Below, in pieces: positions 1 to 6,605 of a stretch of DNA of 10,058 bases (position 1 is its first letter; each line of letters starts with the position of its first letter). The notes beneath the pieces are model-generated. The model ran no database searches. It was not told the DNA's origin and saw only the letters and a program-made list of their open reading frames with translations. This stretch comes from Chloroflexi bacterium RBG_16_56_11 (GTDB lineage Bacteria > Chloroflexota > Dehalococcoidia > Dehalococcoidales > RBG-16-60-22): the NCBI GenBank assembly GCA_001796865.1, contig MGNQ01000036.1:44240-54297 (forward strand), given 5' to 3'. The position numbers were made by a program, and so were the translations under genes.

Positions 1-21
1 AGGTGAAGAGGTATAAGTGAG

Positions 22-51
22 AATAACCAAGATACAAGATACAATAACCAA
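22..51. repeat. Short nested direct repeats
   Basis: AATAACCAA occurs at 22-30 and again at 43-51, and the copies enclose two adjacent GATACAA units at 31-37 and 38-44. The segment is non-coding and AT-rich compared with the genes that follow. It looks like part of a dispersed intergenic repeat, but only one copy is visible here. Confidence 0.45.
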
Positions 52-154
52 ACTTTGAGGGTGCGATAAGACCAAATTGTTTTTAAGCAATTCGAGGCCG
101 GGCAAGCGTGAATTGTGTATAGAGTTATGGTAAGTTGAGGTTGGGTGGAGGTGA

Positions 155-240
155 GGTCTTACGGATTGCTTCGCTGCGCTCGAAATGACAAGAAAAGCGG
201 AATCAAAGGGGGCGCCCTTCGACAAGCTCAGGGTGAGCGG
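155..240. repeat. Probable dispersed intergenic repeat remnants
   Basis: Two motifs sit here: GGATTGCTTCGCTGCGCTCG followed by AAATGACA (about 162-190), and a CCCTTCGACAAGCTCAGGG element (215-233). I recognise both as resembling short repeats scattered between genes in many metagenomic bacterial genomes. That is recall, not a search. Apart from these and the repeat at 22-51, I see no gene or convincing promoter in 1-263. Confidence 0.4.
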
Positions 241-263
241 GAGAAAAGGAGGGAAATAAAAAC

Positions 264-728
264 ATGAAAAAGGCTATCGGAATCGGGCTGGCACTAATCT
301 CAATACTGCTGTTAGCAGCCTCGTGCGGCGGCGGGGTGTCACAGGACGAATATGACAAAGTGAGCGCCGACCTGACCGCCGCCCGGGCGGAAAACCAGAA
401 CCTTCAGACGCAGTTATCCACCAAGACGGCCGAGCTTGCGGCCAAAGATAGCGAGCTCGAGACCTTGAAAAAGAATTCAGCCAGGGCCAGAGCCGAGATG
501 GAAGTCCTTAACTCGATATTTATTCCGGCGATGACCGGCGAGCTGAGCGACTTCACCGGAGCAGAAGCTTTTAATTTGTTTCTGGGACTGCTGGACAAAG
601 TCAAAGCCATCGGTGACGCCGGTCTTACGGATAGCTTTCAGGCTATTATGAGCAGCGAGACAGCCGACCAGGCCGTACTGGACTTCTTCGTTTACCTGCT
701 GCAGGATATATTGAAGTCCCTGGAATAA
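264..728 (+). CDS. Small coiled-coil lipoprotein, function unknown
   Basis: This 154-residue protein starts at an ATG placed 10 nt after a strong AAGGAGGG (246-253). The N-terminus has two lysines, a hydrophobic core (residues 4-19) and a lipobox-like AAS-Cys ending at Cys21, so it should be exported and lipidated. Residues about 27-75 are rich in Ala, Glu, Gln, Leu and Lys with heptad-like spacing (LTAARAENQNLQTQL), which predicts a coiled coil. The C-terminal half (80-154) looks helical and has no motif I recognise. It resembles generic lipoproteins with an N-terminal coiled coil, which often act as spacers or scaffolds at the envelope. The next gene starts 36 nt downstream, so co-transcription is possible, but no functional link is evident. 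The lipoprotein call is solid; the role is unknown. Confidence 0.8.
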   Translation: MKKAIGIGLALISILLLAASCGGGVSQDEYDKVSADLTAARAENQNLQTQLSTKTAELAAKDSELETLKKNSARARAEMEVLNSIFIPAMTGELSDFTGAEAFNLFLGLLDKVKAIGDAGLTDSFQAIMSSETADQAVLDFFVYLLQDILKSLE

Positions 729-764
729 TCTCATGGCATTTCTACCGCGGGGTAAACGTTGGTA

Positions 765-1238
765 ATGGCGATATCCATCGAAAAGGCGGCAAATACTGAC
801 CTGGGGCAGATACAGGCAATCGACCGGATGACGTTTGGCAGCGATAGCCGGAAGGCCTTCCTGGCCGATTCCGTAGCGAACGGCCGGTGCCTGGTGGCCA
901 GGGACGGGGATACGGTAACCGGGTTCGGAATCCTCGAGCAGACATTCTACGGGCAAGGATTCATCGGGCTACTGGTGGTCCACCCGGAATGGCGGCGGAG
1001 GGGCATCGCCACGGCGTTAATCCGCCGGATGGAGTCGGGCTGCCCGACCCGTAAGCTTTTTACCTCCGCCAACGAATCGAATGTCCCCGCTCAGAAGACG
1101 TACGAGGCCTGCGGCTTCGTCAGGAGCGGTTATATCGAAAACCTTGATGAAGGTGACCCCGAAATCATATACTTTAAGCGTCTCGGGAAGACCCGGGAGG
1201 TGGGCGATGAGCATGGATATGTTCGAAAAAGAGCCTGA
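765..1238 (+). CDS. GNAT-family N-acetyltransferase (RimI-like)
   Basis: This 157-residue protein is predicted to transfer acetyl from acetyl-CoA to an amine, possibly a protein N-terminus as in RimI. The acetyl-CoA motif A is clear at residues 72-82 (VHPEWRRRGIA, matching R/Q-x-x-G-x-G/A). Motif B follows at 106-118 (NVPAQKTYEACGF), the usual Asn-x-x-Ala-x-x-x-Tyr-x-x-x-Gly-Phe signature. I chose ATG 765; a TTG at 759 would add two residues. The Shine-Dalgarno sequence is weak. The 3' end overlaps the rarA start by 32 nt, which suggests translational coupling. The substrate cannot be read from the sequence, and the low similarity of residues 1-60 to any family I know leaves the RimI label tentative. 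Confidence 0.85.
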   Translation: MAISIEKAANTDLGQIQAIDRMTFGSDSRKAFLADSVANGRCLVARDGDTVTGFGILEQTFYGQGFIGLLVVHPEWRRRGIATALIRRMESGCPTRKLFTSANESNVPAQKTYEACGFVRSGYIENLDEGDPEIIYFKRLGKTREVGDEHGYVRKRA

Positions 1239-2589
1239 AAAACCGCCGGAGAAGCCGGCCGGGGAGGCACCGATACAGAGTGTGCCGCTGGCCACCAGGA
1301 TGCGTCCCAACAGCCTGCATACCTTCGTGGGACAGGAACACCTCATCGGCAAGGGCCGTGTCTTACGCCGCGCCATCGAGTCCGACCGCATTCCGTCCAT
1401 GATTCTCTGGGGGCCGCCGGGCTGCGGCAAGACGACACTGGCGTTCATCATCGCCAATACGACCGGCGCATCCTTCGCCCCGGTCAGCGCCGTCAGCGCC
1501 AGCGTCAACGACCTGCGGCGGATAGTCCAGCAGGCGGGGGAGCGCCGCAAGGTCCACCTGCAGAGGACAATCCTGTTCATCGACGAGATACACCGCTTCA
1601 ACAAGACGCAGCAGGACGCCGTCCTGCCGTATGTCGAAGACGGCACCGTCATCCTCATCGGCGCGACCACGGAAAATCCGTCCTTCGAGGTGACCTCGCC
1701 CCTCCTTTCCCGCGCCCGGGTCATGACGATGAAGCCCCTGACCGAGGACGAAATCCAGGTGCTCATCATGCGGGCGCTGCGGGACAAGTTCCAGGGCATC
1801 GGCGACCTCAACGCCGAGGTGACACCGGAGGCCATGTCCCATCTCATCGCCATGTCCAACCACGACGCGCGGATAGCCCTGAACACGCTGGAGACGGCCG
1901 CCCAGAGCACCCCGCCTGACGCCGAAAGCCGGCGGTTCGTAACCCTGGCGGTCATCGAGGACGCCCTCCAGCGACGCGCGGTGCTCTACGACCGGGCGGG
2001 CGACCAGCACTACGACCTGATTTCGGCGCTGCATAAATCGATGCGGGACTCGGACGCGGACGCGTCCATCTACTGGCTGGCGGTGATGCTGGAGGCCGGG
2101 GAAGACCCGCTGTACATCGCCCGGCGCATGGTACGCTTCGCCTCGGAGGACGTCGGACTGGCGGACCCGCAGGCGCTGGTGGTGGCCATGGCCGCTCAGC
2201 AGGCGGTCCACTTCATCGGGATGCCGGAGGGCAACCTGGCCCTGGCCGAGGCGGCGGTCTACCTGGCCACCGCCCCCAAGAGCAACTCACTTTACGAGGC
2301 GTACAGCCACGCCCGGGAAGAAATCAAGCGCGGCTCCAGCGAGTCCGTCCCCCTGAACATCCGCAATCCGGTGACGCCCCTGATGCAGGAGCTCGGCTAC
2401 GGGAAGGACTACAAGTACGCCCACGATTACCCGGGGCATTTCGTGGAGCAGCAGCACCTGCCCGATTCTCTGAAGGGCCGGCAGTTTTACACACCGGGCA
2501 AGCTGGGCTTCGAGCAGCAGATAGCCGAGAGGATAAAAGAGTTGCGGCAGAAAAAAGCCCCGCCGGAAGCGAGAGACGGCACAGCCTGA
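1207..2589 (+). CDS. rarA: Replication-associated recombination protein A (RarA/MgsA AAA+ ATPase)
   Basis: This 460-residue cytoplasmic AAA+ ATPase belongs to the RarA/MgsA/WRNIP1 family, whose members act at stalled replication forks and form a tetramer that interacts with SSB. Visible motifs are Walker A GPPGCGKTT (69-77), Walker B ILFIDE (122-127) followed by the family-typical IHRFNKTQQD, sensor 1 GATTENPS (152-159) and the arginine-finger segment SRAR (168-171). The C-terminal half matches the family's tetramerisation region, with RRMVRFASEDVGLADP and a YKYAHDYPGHF stretch. Length is normal. I chose ATG 1207 because GGGAGG (1195-1200) lies 6 nt upstream; ATG 1213 is also possible. A start at 1081 would add 42 residues that lie in the upstream acetyltransferase gene and are unlike the family. 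Confidence 0.95.
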   Translation: MSMDMFEKEPEKPPEKPAGEAPIQSVPLATRMRPNSLHTFVGQEHLIGKGRVLRRAIESDRIPSMILWGPPGCGKTTLAFIIANTTGASFAPVSAVSASVNDLRRIVQQAGERRKVHLQRTILFIDEIHRFNKTQQDAVLPYVEDGTVILIGATTENPSFEVTSPLLSRARVMTMKPLTEDEIQVLIMRALRDKFQGIGDLNAEVTPEAMSHLIAMSNHDARIALNTLETAAQSTPPDAESRRFVTLAVIEDALQRRAVLYDRAGDQHYDLISALHKSMRDSDADASIYWLAVMLEAGEDPLYIARRMVRFASEDVGLADPQALVVAMAAQQAVHFIGMPEGNLALAEAAVYLATAPKSNSLYEAYSHAREEIKRGSSESVPLNIRNPVTPLMQELGYGKDYKYAHDYPGHFVEQQHLPDSLKGRQFYTPGKLGFEQQIAERIKELRQKKAPPEARDGTA

Positions 2590-2590
2590 C

Positions 2591-2618
2591 CGGATTCCCG
2601 CTTTGGCGGGAATGACAA
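2591..2618. repeat. REP-like palindromic element after rarA
   Basis: A perfect 8-bp inverted repeat, ATTCCCGC (2594-2601) and GCGGGAAT (2606-2613), with a 4-nt loop begins 4 nt after the rarA stop. There is no T-tract, so it is not a canonical terminator. The core GGATTCCCGC recurs at 9948-9957 near the end of the window, which supports a dispersed family. It may still slow 3' exonucleases or end transcription weakly. Confidence 0.6.
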
Positions 2619-2640
2619 CATAAACAGAGATAGCCGCGTC

Positions 2641-2659
2641 GTCCCGATTGCGCCGGGAC
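2641..2659. repeat. Short inverted repeat, possible weak terminator
   Basis: GTCCCG (2641-2646) pairs with CGGGAC (2654-2659) across a 7-nt loop and is followed by TCTTTC. It lies between rarA and the phosphate-uptake genes. The stem is short and the T-tract poor, so terminator function is uncertain. The wider gap 2590-2928 has no gene that I can support. Confidence 0.3.
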
Positions 2660-2710
2660 TCTTTCAGCATGACCGGCGGGACAAAAGCGTAAACGCCTTT
2701 TCTCCGGCGG

Positions 2711-2740
2711 TTGACAACGGCGAGTATTCTCTAATAAACT
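2711..2740 (+). promoter_or_regulatory. Candidate sigma-70 promoter for the DUF47-pit operon
   Basis: A perfect TTGACA (2711-2716) is followed after 18 nt by TAAACT (2735-2740), which matches TATAAT at 4 of 6 positions; TAATAA at 2732-2737 with a 15-nt spacer is an alternative. Transcription would start near 2747 and leave a leader of about 180 nt before the DUF47 start codon. No second good promoter is visible nearer the gene. Confidence 0.45.
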
Positions 2741-2928
2741 CATGTTGGCTTGAGAAACCAAGTATCCGGTAAAGGCGTTACACCCCGGCCCGGGCGACCC
2801 GGGCGGACACCATTTCCCGGCACGGGCGACGACGTTCAGTGGTTTCCAGCCCTGTCTTTTTCAGTTATCCCGGCCCGGCTGGTCGCAGCTATTCATCCGG
2901 CATCATCCCCAGCAAAGGAGAATCGGCT

Positions 2929-3558
2929 ATGGTAAGACTGTCTTTAATGCCCAGGGAGCAAAAGTTTTTCGACCTTTTCGAGGAGAGCACCGAAAATACG
3001 CTGAAGGCGGCCCAGGAGCTGAAGGGGATGATCGACTCCTGGCAGTTCATCGACAGCCGGGTGGCGGAAATTACGGAGCTGGAGCACCGGGGCGATACCA
3101 TCACGCACCAGATAATGTCACTACTACACCGGACTTTCGTGACGCCGTTCGACCGGGAGGACATCGCCCTGATGGCGCATACCATGGACGACGTCCTGGA
3201 CTTCATCCATTCGGCGGCGGACGCGATGTTCATCTACAAGGTAGCCAGTCCGACGAACCGCGCCAAGGAGCTGGCCGATATTATCGTCCAGGCCACAGGG
3301 GAAGTGAACAAAGCGATCTGCGGGCTGCGGCGGAAGACCGAGTTCAAGCAGATGCTGGAGCGGTGCGTGGAGATAAACCGGCTGGAGAACATGGCCGACC
3401 GGGTGTACCGTGCAGCCATCGGGGAGCTTTTCGATAATTCGTCGGATATCGCCCAGATAATCAAGTGGCGCGAGATTTATGAGCACATGGAGAGCGCCAC
3501 GGACAGGTGCGAGGACGTGGCCGACGTCCTCGAAGGGGTAGCCTTGAAGAATGCCTGA
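2929..3558 (+). CDS. DUF47-family Pit accessory protein (PhoU-like)
   Basis: This 209-residue, almost wholly helical cytoplasmic protein belongs to the DUF47 family, distant relatives of PhoU that are usually encoded beside Pit phosphate permeases and thought to modulate them. Family-typical segments include FFDLFEESTENTLKAAQ near the N-terminus, ITELEHRGDTITHQIM (about 47-62), TPFDREDIALMAHTMDDVLDF (split here as TPFDREDI then LMAHTMDDVLDF, about 71-91), and a C-terminal ATDRCEDVADVLEGV. The acidic and His residues in these segments correspond to PhoU-type metal-binding motifs. I chose ATG 2929 because AAAGGAG (2914-2920) lies 8 nt upstream; an in-frame start at 2839 would add 30 residues unlike the family. 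The gene overlaps the permease start by 8 nt, so the two are translationally coupled. Confidence 0.92.
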   Translation: MVRLSLMPREQKFFDLFEESTENTLKAAQELKGMIDSWQFIDSRVAEITELEHRGDTITHQIMSLLHRTFVTPFDREDIALMAHTMDDVLDFIHSAADAMFIYKVASPTNRAKELADIIVQATGEVNKAICGLRRKTEFKQMLERCVEINRLENMADRVYRAAIGELFDNSSDIAQIIKWREIYEHMESATDRCEDVADVLEGVALKNA

Positions 3559-4546
3559 TGTCAGCACCCTGCTGGTATTGACGCTCGCGCTGGTGCTGGC
3601 GGCCGAGTTCGTCAACGGCTGGACGGACGCCCCGAACGCGATTGCGGCGGCGGTCTCGACGCGCGTGCTTTCGCCGGGGATAGCAGTAACCATGGCGGCG
3701 GTATTGAATCTCGTGGGGGCGGTGGTGACCGGCACGGCCGTGGCGACAACCATCGGGACGGGAATCGTCAAGCCGGAGTTCATCGACCTGCACGTGGTGG
3801 CGGCGGCGATGTTGACGATAGTCCTGTGGAGCTCGCTAACGGCGCTTTACGGAATCCCGACGAGCGAGAGCCACGAGCTTATTGCCGGTCTGACCGGGGC
3901 GGGGCTGGCGGCGGCGGGTCCCTCGGTGCTGCTGTGGGCGGGGTGGCGGAAGGTTATCATCGGGCTGGGCATCTCCACCATCCTCGGGTTTCTCCTGAGC
4001 GTGATAATCATGACAGCCCTGTACTGGATTTTCCGGAGGACCAGGCTGGCGACGATACGCAGCACGTTCAGCAAACTCCAGATACTGTCCACCGCCTTCG
4101 TGGCGTTCAGCCACGGCAGCAACGACGGCCAGAAGTTCATGGGGGCTTTCGCGCTGGCGCTGGTGCTGGGCGGGACGATGGCGGAGTTTGCCGTGCCGTT
4201 GTGGGTGATGTTCTTGTGCGGAGGGGTAATGGCCGCGGGGACGGCGTCCGGGGGGTGGCGGATCATCAAGACCATCGGCTTCAAGCTGACGCGGCGGGAG
4301 CCGGTCAACGGTTTCGCGGCCCAGAGCGCCGGGGCGATAGCTATCCTGCTGGCTTCGACTTTCGGGATACCGTTGAGCACGACGCACACAGTGACATCGT
4401 CAATCGTGGGGGTGGGGACAACATCGCGTTTTTCGGCGGTGAGGTGGGGGATGGCGGGGAACATTATCATTGCGTGGATACTGACCTTCCCCGTATGCGC
4501 CGGGCTGGGATACTTCTTTTTCTGGCTGCTGAACATGATTTTCTAA
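3551..4546 (+). CDS. pit: Low-affinity inorganic phosphate transporter, Pit family
   Basis: This 331-residue inner-membrane permease belongs to the PHO-4/PiT family, which imports phosphate, typically as a metal-phosphate complex with protons. The two inverted family repeats are evident: FVNGWTDAPNAIAAAVSTR (20-38) and AFSHGSNDGQKFMG (185-198). Each is associated with a GIP-x-S-x-x-H element, GIPTSESH (101-108) and GIPLSTTH (272-279). About ten hydrophobic segments fill the rest. Length fits the shorter bacterial and archaeal members that lack the large central loop of E. coli PitA. ATG 3551 lies inside the last codons of the DUF47 gene, with AAGGGG (3533-3538) as a distant Shine-Dalgarno. 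Pairing with DUF47 suggests phosphate-responsive control, but I see no clear Pho box. Confidence 0.95.
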   Translation: MPDVSTLLVLTLALVLAAEFVNGWTDAPNAIAAAVSTRVLSPGIAVTMAAVLNLVGAVVTGTAVATTIGTGIVKPEFIDLHVVAAAMLTIVLWSSLTALYGIPTSESHELIAGLTGAGLAAAGPSVLLWAGWRKVIIGLGISTILGFLLSVIIMTALYWIFRRTRLATIRSTFSKLQILSTAFVAFSHGSNDGQKFMGAFALALVLGGTMAEFAVPLWVMFLCGGVMAAGTASGGWRIIKTIGFKLTRREPVNGFAAQSAGAIAILLASTFGIPLSTTHTVTSSIVGVGTTSRFSAVRWGMAGNIIIAWILTFPVCAGLGYFFFWLLNMIF

Positions 4547-4612
4547 GGGCAGCAGGACACACATAATAACAGGCCGAAGTTCATTTCAGGGCATTTTTCC
4601 TTCAAATCTATG

Positions 4613-4628
4613 TCTCTCCGGGGAGAGA
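4613..4628. terminator. Hairpin between convergent pit and plsY
   Basis: TCTCTC (4613-4618) pairs with GAGAGA (4623-4628) across a CGGG loop in the 100-nt gap between two convergent genes. Neither strand has a clear T-tract straight after the stem, so it is at best a weak bidirectional terminator. Position is the main support. Confidence 0.3.
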
Positions 4629-4646
4629 GGACGGTCTGCGGATGGC

Positions 4647-5213
4647 TCAGGCGTGCCGGACGGCCCTCCCGCCGACCCGGAAAAAGTGCGTGATACCTAC
4701 CAGCGCGGGGAGGAGCACGCCGTAAGCGATGAGCAGCGGGGGGACACCCCGCCACCATTCCACGAGGGGCAGCGCGATAAAAAGGAAGGCCATGGCCGGG
4801 GTTACGTTCTTCCTGACGAAAAGAATCAGCAGGGTGGGCAACGCGAGGATAAGGAGCGGCAAGGTCACCAGCACGAGCATAATGCCGAGGGTCGTGCTGA
4901 CACCACGCCCGCCGCGGAAGCCGAGGAAGACCGGCCAGTTGTGGCCGATGACAGTGGCCAGGCCGGCGAGCAGGACCACCGCCTGCGGCATATCGCCGGC
5001 CCGGGCGATAAGGATAGCCAGGATACCCTTGGCGGCATCGAGCAAGCCGACGGTAATCCCGGCCAGGGGCCCGAGCTCCCGGTAAGCGTTGGCGGCGCCG
5101 GCGTTGCGGTCGCCGATGAGTCGGATATCCTTTCCCCGGACGACGCGCCCGGCAATGTAAGCGGTCGGGACGGAGCCGAGGAGATAGCCAACCAAAATCA
5201 CCAACCAGGGCAT
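4647..5213 (-). CDS. plsY: Glycerol-3-phosphate acyltransferase PlsY
   Basis: This 188-residue membrane protein should transfer acyl groups from acyl-phosphate to glycerol-3-phosphate, the first acylation step in bacterial phospholipid synthesis. Recognisable family regions are GSVPTAYIAGR (13-23), the loop DIRLIGDRNAGAANAYRELG (29-48), and GHNWPVFLGFRGGRGV (90-105), which matches the G-H-x-x-P-V-F-L-G-F-x-G-G-x-G-V motif. About five to seven hydrophobic segments are present. ATG at 5213 has AGGAG 7 nt upstream (5221-5225 on the plus strand); an earlier start would run into the tRNA. The usual GSGN-x-G-x-TN loop is changed to GDRNAGAAN, which may mark a paralogous subfamily. The gene begins 18 nt after tRNA-Leu and is probably co-transcribed with it. 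Confidence 0.92.
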   Translation of the reverse strand: MPWLVILVGYLLGSVPTAYIAGRVVRGKDIRLIGDRNAGAANAYRELGPLAGITVGLLDAAKGILAILIARAGDMPQAVVLLAGLATVIGHNWPVFLGFRGGRGVSTTLGIMLVLVTLPLLILALPTLLILFVRKNVTPAMAFLFIALPLVEWWRGVPPLLIAYGVLLPALVGITHFFRVGGRAVRHA

Positions 5214-5231
5214 AGCCTGTCTCCTAAAGTC

Positions 5232-5312
<81 letters not shown>

Positions 5313-5324
5313 ATTACCTGAGTA

Positions 5325-5353
5325 ATTGTAAGTGCTTACATGGGGGGTGTCAA
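5325..5353 (-). promoter_or_regulatory. Sigma-70 promoter for tRNA-Leu and plsY
   Basis: On the minus strand a perfect TTGACA (5348-5353) and a TACAAT (5325-5330) are separated by exactly 17 nt. Transcription would start near 5318, about 6 nt before the mature tRNA. A GTAAG-TG-CTTAC inverted repeat (5328-5339) overlaps the -10 element and the spacer, and could be an operator or chance. Confidence 0.8.
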
Positions 5354-5377
5354 GATGGGTTTTCAACCCCAACCCCC

Positions 5378-5405
5378 GCCCTTTCTCTTTGAAAGGAGAG
5401 AGGGC
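5378..5405. repeat. Imperfect 10-bp hairpin upstream of the tRNA promoter
   Basis: GCCCTTTCTC (5378-5387) pairs with GAGAGAGGGC (5396-5405) with one G-U pair and an 8-nt loop. It lies behind the tRNA promoter in the divergent intergenic region. It resembles dispersed intergenic palindromes more than a terminator, because no T-tract follows on either strand. Confidence 0.45.
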
Positions 5406-5544
5406 TATAAATGTAAGAAGGATGCAGACCCCCTTCTTAAACACCCCGTTTCAAAAGCCACGCTCCCGGCAATGACGGGGAGGTCCCGCTCTCCGACGGG
5501 CCCGGGTCGGGTGGGAAACGAGAAGTCGCCGGCAGACGCAAATG

Positions 5545-5601
5545 GAAATCGTAAAAATCCCGGTCCACGAGCGATTCCATGCTAAAGAAATCCTAAAAAT
5601 C
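5545..5601. promoter_or_regulatory. Direct-repeat pair, candidate regulator sites
   Basis: GAAATCGTAAAAATC (5545-5559) and GAAATCCTAAAAATC (5587-5601) match at 14 of 15 positions and start 42 bp apart, close to four helical turns. The first copy also forms part of an imperfect inverted repeat between 5542-5551 and 5572-5580. They lie upstream of the filament locus in an AT-rich non-coding stretch. Between 5354 and 5663 I see these repeats and the hairpin at 5378-5405 but no gene. Confidence 0.4.
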
Positions 5602-5663
5602 AGGGTTATCCCCATTATAAATACGGGGTAATATCCATTATGTAATACAGGAGATAAAGTAAT

Positions 5664-5792
5664 ATGTATGCATCGAGATACCAAGCTCGAAGGTGGTTCC
5701 AAGGCCTCAAAGTGGCATTGGTAACCTTATTGATAATACCGGAACCAATACCGGTCTATCATGGCGTAATCAGCGCTTGCGAAGCGTTTTAA
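5664..5792 (+). CDS. Possible 42-residue membrane or leader peptide
   Basis: ATG 5664 follows AGGAG (5649-5653) by 10 nt and opens a 42-codon frame ending in TAA at 5790-5792, 24 nt before the TasA-like start codon. The product begins with a basic segment (residues 5-16, with SRYQARRW and Lys16), then a short hydrophobic run VALVTLLII (17-25), then a proline-containing PEPIPVY and a C-terminal CEAF. That is a signal-like or single-pass membrane layout. Its last codons lie inside a 7-bp hairpin (5772-5788), so translation could affect the leader's folding. I do not recognise the peptide. It could be a small secreted or membrane protein, a regulatory leader peptide, or a chance frame. The strong Shine-Dalgarno is the main argument for it. 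Confidence 0.42.
   Translation: MYASRYQARRWFQGLKVALVTLLIIPEPIPVYHGVISACEAF
5772..5788 (+). promoter_or_regulatory. Leader hairpin before the TasA-like gene
   Basis: AGCGCTT (5772-5778) and AAGCGTT (5782-5788) form a 7-bp stem with one G-U pair and a 3-nt GCG loop, followed by TT. It overlaps the end of the 42-codon ORF and sits 14 nt before the Shine-Dalgarno of the next gene. It could attenuate or tune expression of the first filament gene; the T-tract is too short for a firm terminator call. Confidence 0.35.
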
Positions 5793-5816
5793 GGACATCA
5801 TCAAGGGAGGTAATGC

Positions 5817-6497
5817 ATGAACAGGATATTGATGAGTCTGATGACTATCGCCCTGGTAGGCGCCCTGATAGGCGGGGGAGTCTACGCCTATTTCAACGAC
5901 ACGGAGACGAGCACGGGCAACGTGTTCACGGCCGGGTCATTGAACCTCGACCTGACCGACGCCTCAGAAAATGGCAACGAGAGCGAGACGGCGACCTGGG
6001 TATTCAGCGCGCTGGCCCCGGGCAGCAGCGGCGGCGGGGCACGCCTGACAATCACCAATAACGGCACGCTGAACGGCTACCTCGACCTTTCGAGCGTCGC
6101 CGTGACGAACGCGGAGAACTATAACGCGGCGACCAACGAAGCCGAGGCGTCCATCGACGCTGACACCTCCGACCTGACGGGCGGAGGCGAACTGGGCGCC
6201 AACCTCCTGGTGCAGGTATGGCTCGACGCCGACAACGACGGGACGGTCGGGGGCGGCGGGGGCACGCTGACCGAGGAGAGCATCTACCCGGTGGCGGCCA
6301 TCGGCCAGGCTGACCCGGGGGTCACGGGTGTGCTGGGCAGCATCGCCGCTTCCTACGACCTTGACGAGGCCTTGAACGCGGCGAGCGTCAAATACATCGC
6401 CCTCCTGTACAACCTGCCGACTTCGGCCAATAATACCATCCAGGGCGACAGCGCGACACTCGTCTTCACCGTCGAGCTCGACCAGACGGCCGACTAG
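5817..6497 (+). CDS. TasA/camelysin-like filament subunit with SipW-type signal peptide
   Basis: This 226-residue secreted protein is probably the main structural subunit of an extracellular fibre. The N-terminus is a classic SipW-cognate signal: a short hydrophobic core (residues 4-18), GGGVYA, then YFNDTETSTGNVFTAGSLNL (25-44). By analogy with Bacillus TasA, cleavage would fall after Ala24. The TasA core follows, with APG plus an ITNNGTLNG strand (67-87) and a C-terminal QGDSATLVFTVEL (209-221) that parallels the QGNSIKLQFSF of TasA. A DADNDG loop (137-142) suggests calcium binding. Start ATG 5817 has AAGGGAGG (5803-5810) 6 nt upstream, the best Shine-Dalgarno in the locus, which fits high expression. 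The peptidase gene lies just downstream. Family assignment is confident; polymerisation is inferred. Confidence 0.88.
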   Translation: MNRILMSLMTIALVGALIGGGVYAYFNDTETSTGNVFTAGSLNLDLTDASENGNESETATWVFSALAPGSSGGGARLTITNNGTLNGYLDLSSVAVTNAENYNAATNEAEASIDADTSDLTGGGELGANLLVQVWLDADNDGTVGGGGGTLTEESIYPVAAIGQADPGVTGVLGSIAASYDLDEALNAASVKYIALLYNLPTSANNTIQGDSATLVFTVELDQTAD

Positions 6498-6550
6498 TCC
6501 GGCCGGCAACCCGGCTACAACCGCCGGCAAGACTGGCGACGTGCGGTCAT

Positions 6551-6579
6551 GGAGTCCCGGCCCGTCCGGCCGGGACTCC
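6551..6579 (+). terminator. Perfect 12-bp hairpin between the subunit and peptidase genes
   Basis: GGAGTCCCGGCC (6551-6562) pairs perfectly with GGCCGGGACTCC (6568-6579) around a 5-nt loop, 53 nt after the subunit stop and 26 nt before the peptidase ATG at 6606. No T-tract follows. A partial terminator or an RNA-stability element protecting the upstream subunit message is likely, giving much more subunit than peptidase. Confidence 0.55.
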
Positions 6580-6605
6580 GTACGAACAGGCCAACAGCGA
6601 GACCT

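Noticed and set aside
378..403. LPGEK repeats (anchor-protein residues) as sortase signals
   Set aside because: They do not match LPXTG, lie in the stalk far from the C-terminal helix, and occur twice as part of a Pro/Gly-rich linker. Coordinates here are residue positions region 378-399 of the 8567 product.
3826..4566. 246-codon plus-strand frame inside pit
   Set aside because: Gly/Arg/Asp-rich low-complexity product in another frame of a well-supported permease.
5440..5600. Possible cyclic-di-GMP (GEMM) riboswitch, because GACGCAAAT occurs at about 5535
   Set aside because: The rest of the aptamer core is absent and the flanking stems do not form.
5964..6530. 188-codon minus-strand frame opposite the TasA-like gene
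   Set aside because: No recognisable motif or good start, and it lies opposite a gene with signal peptide, family core and strong ribosome site.
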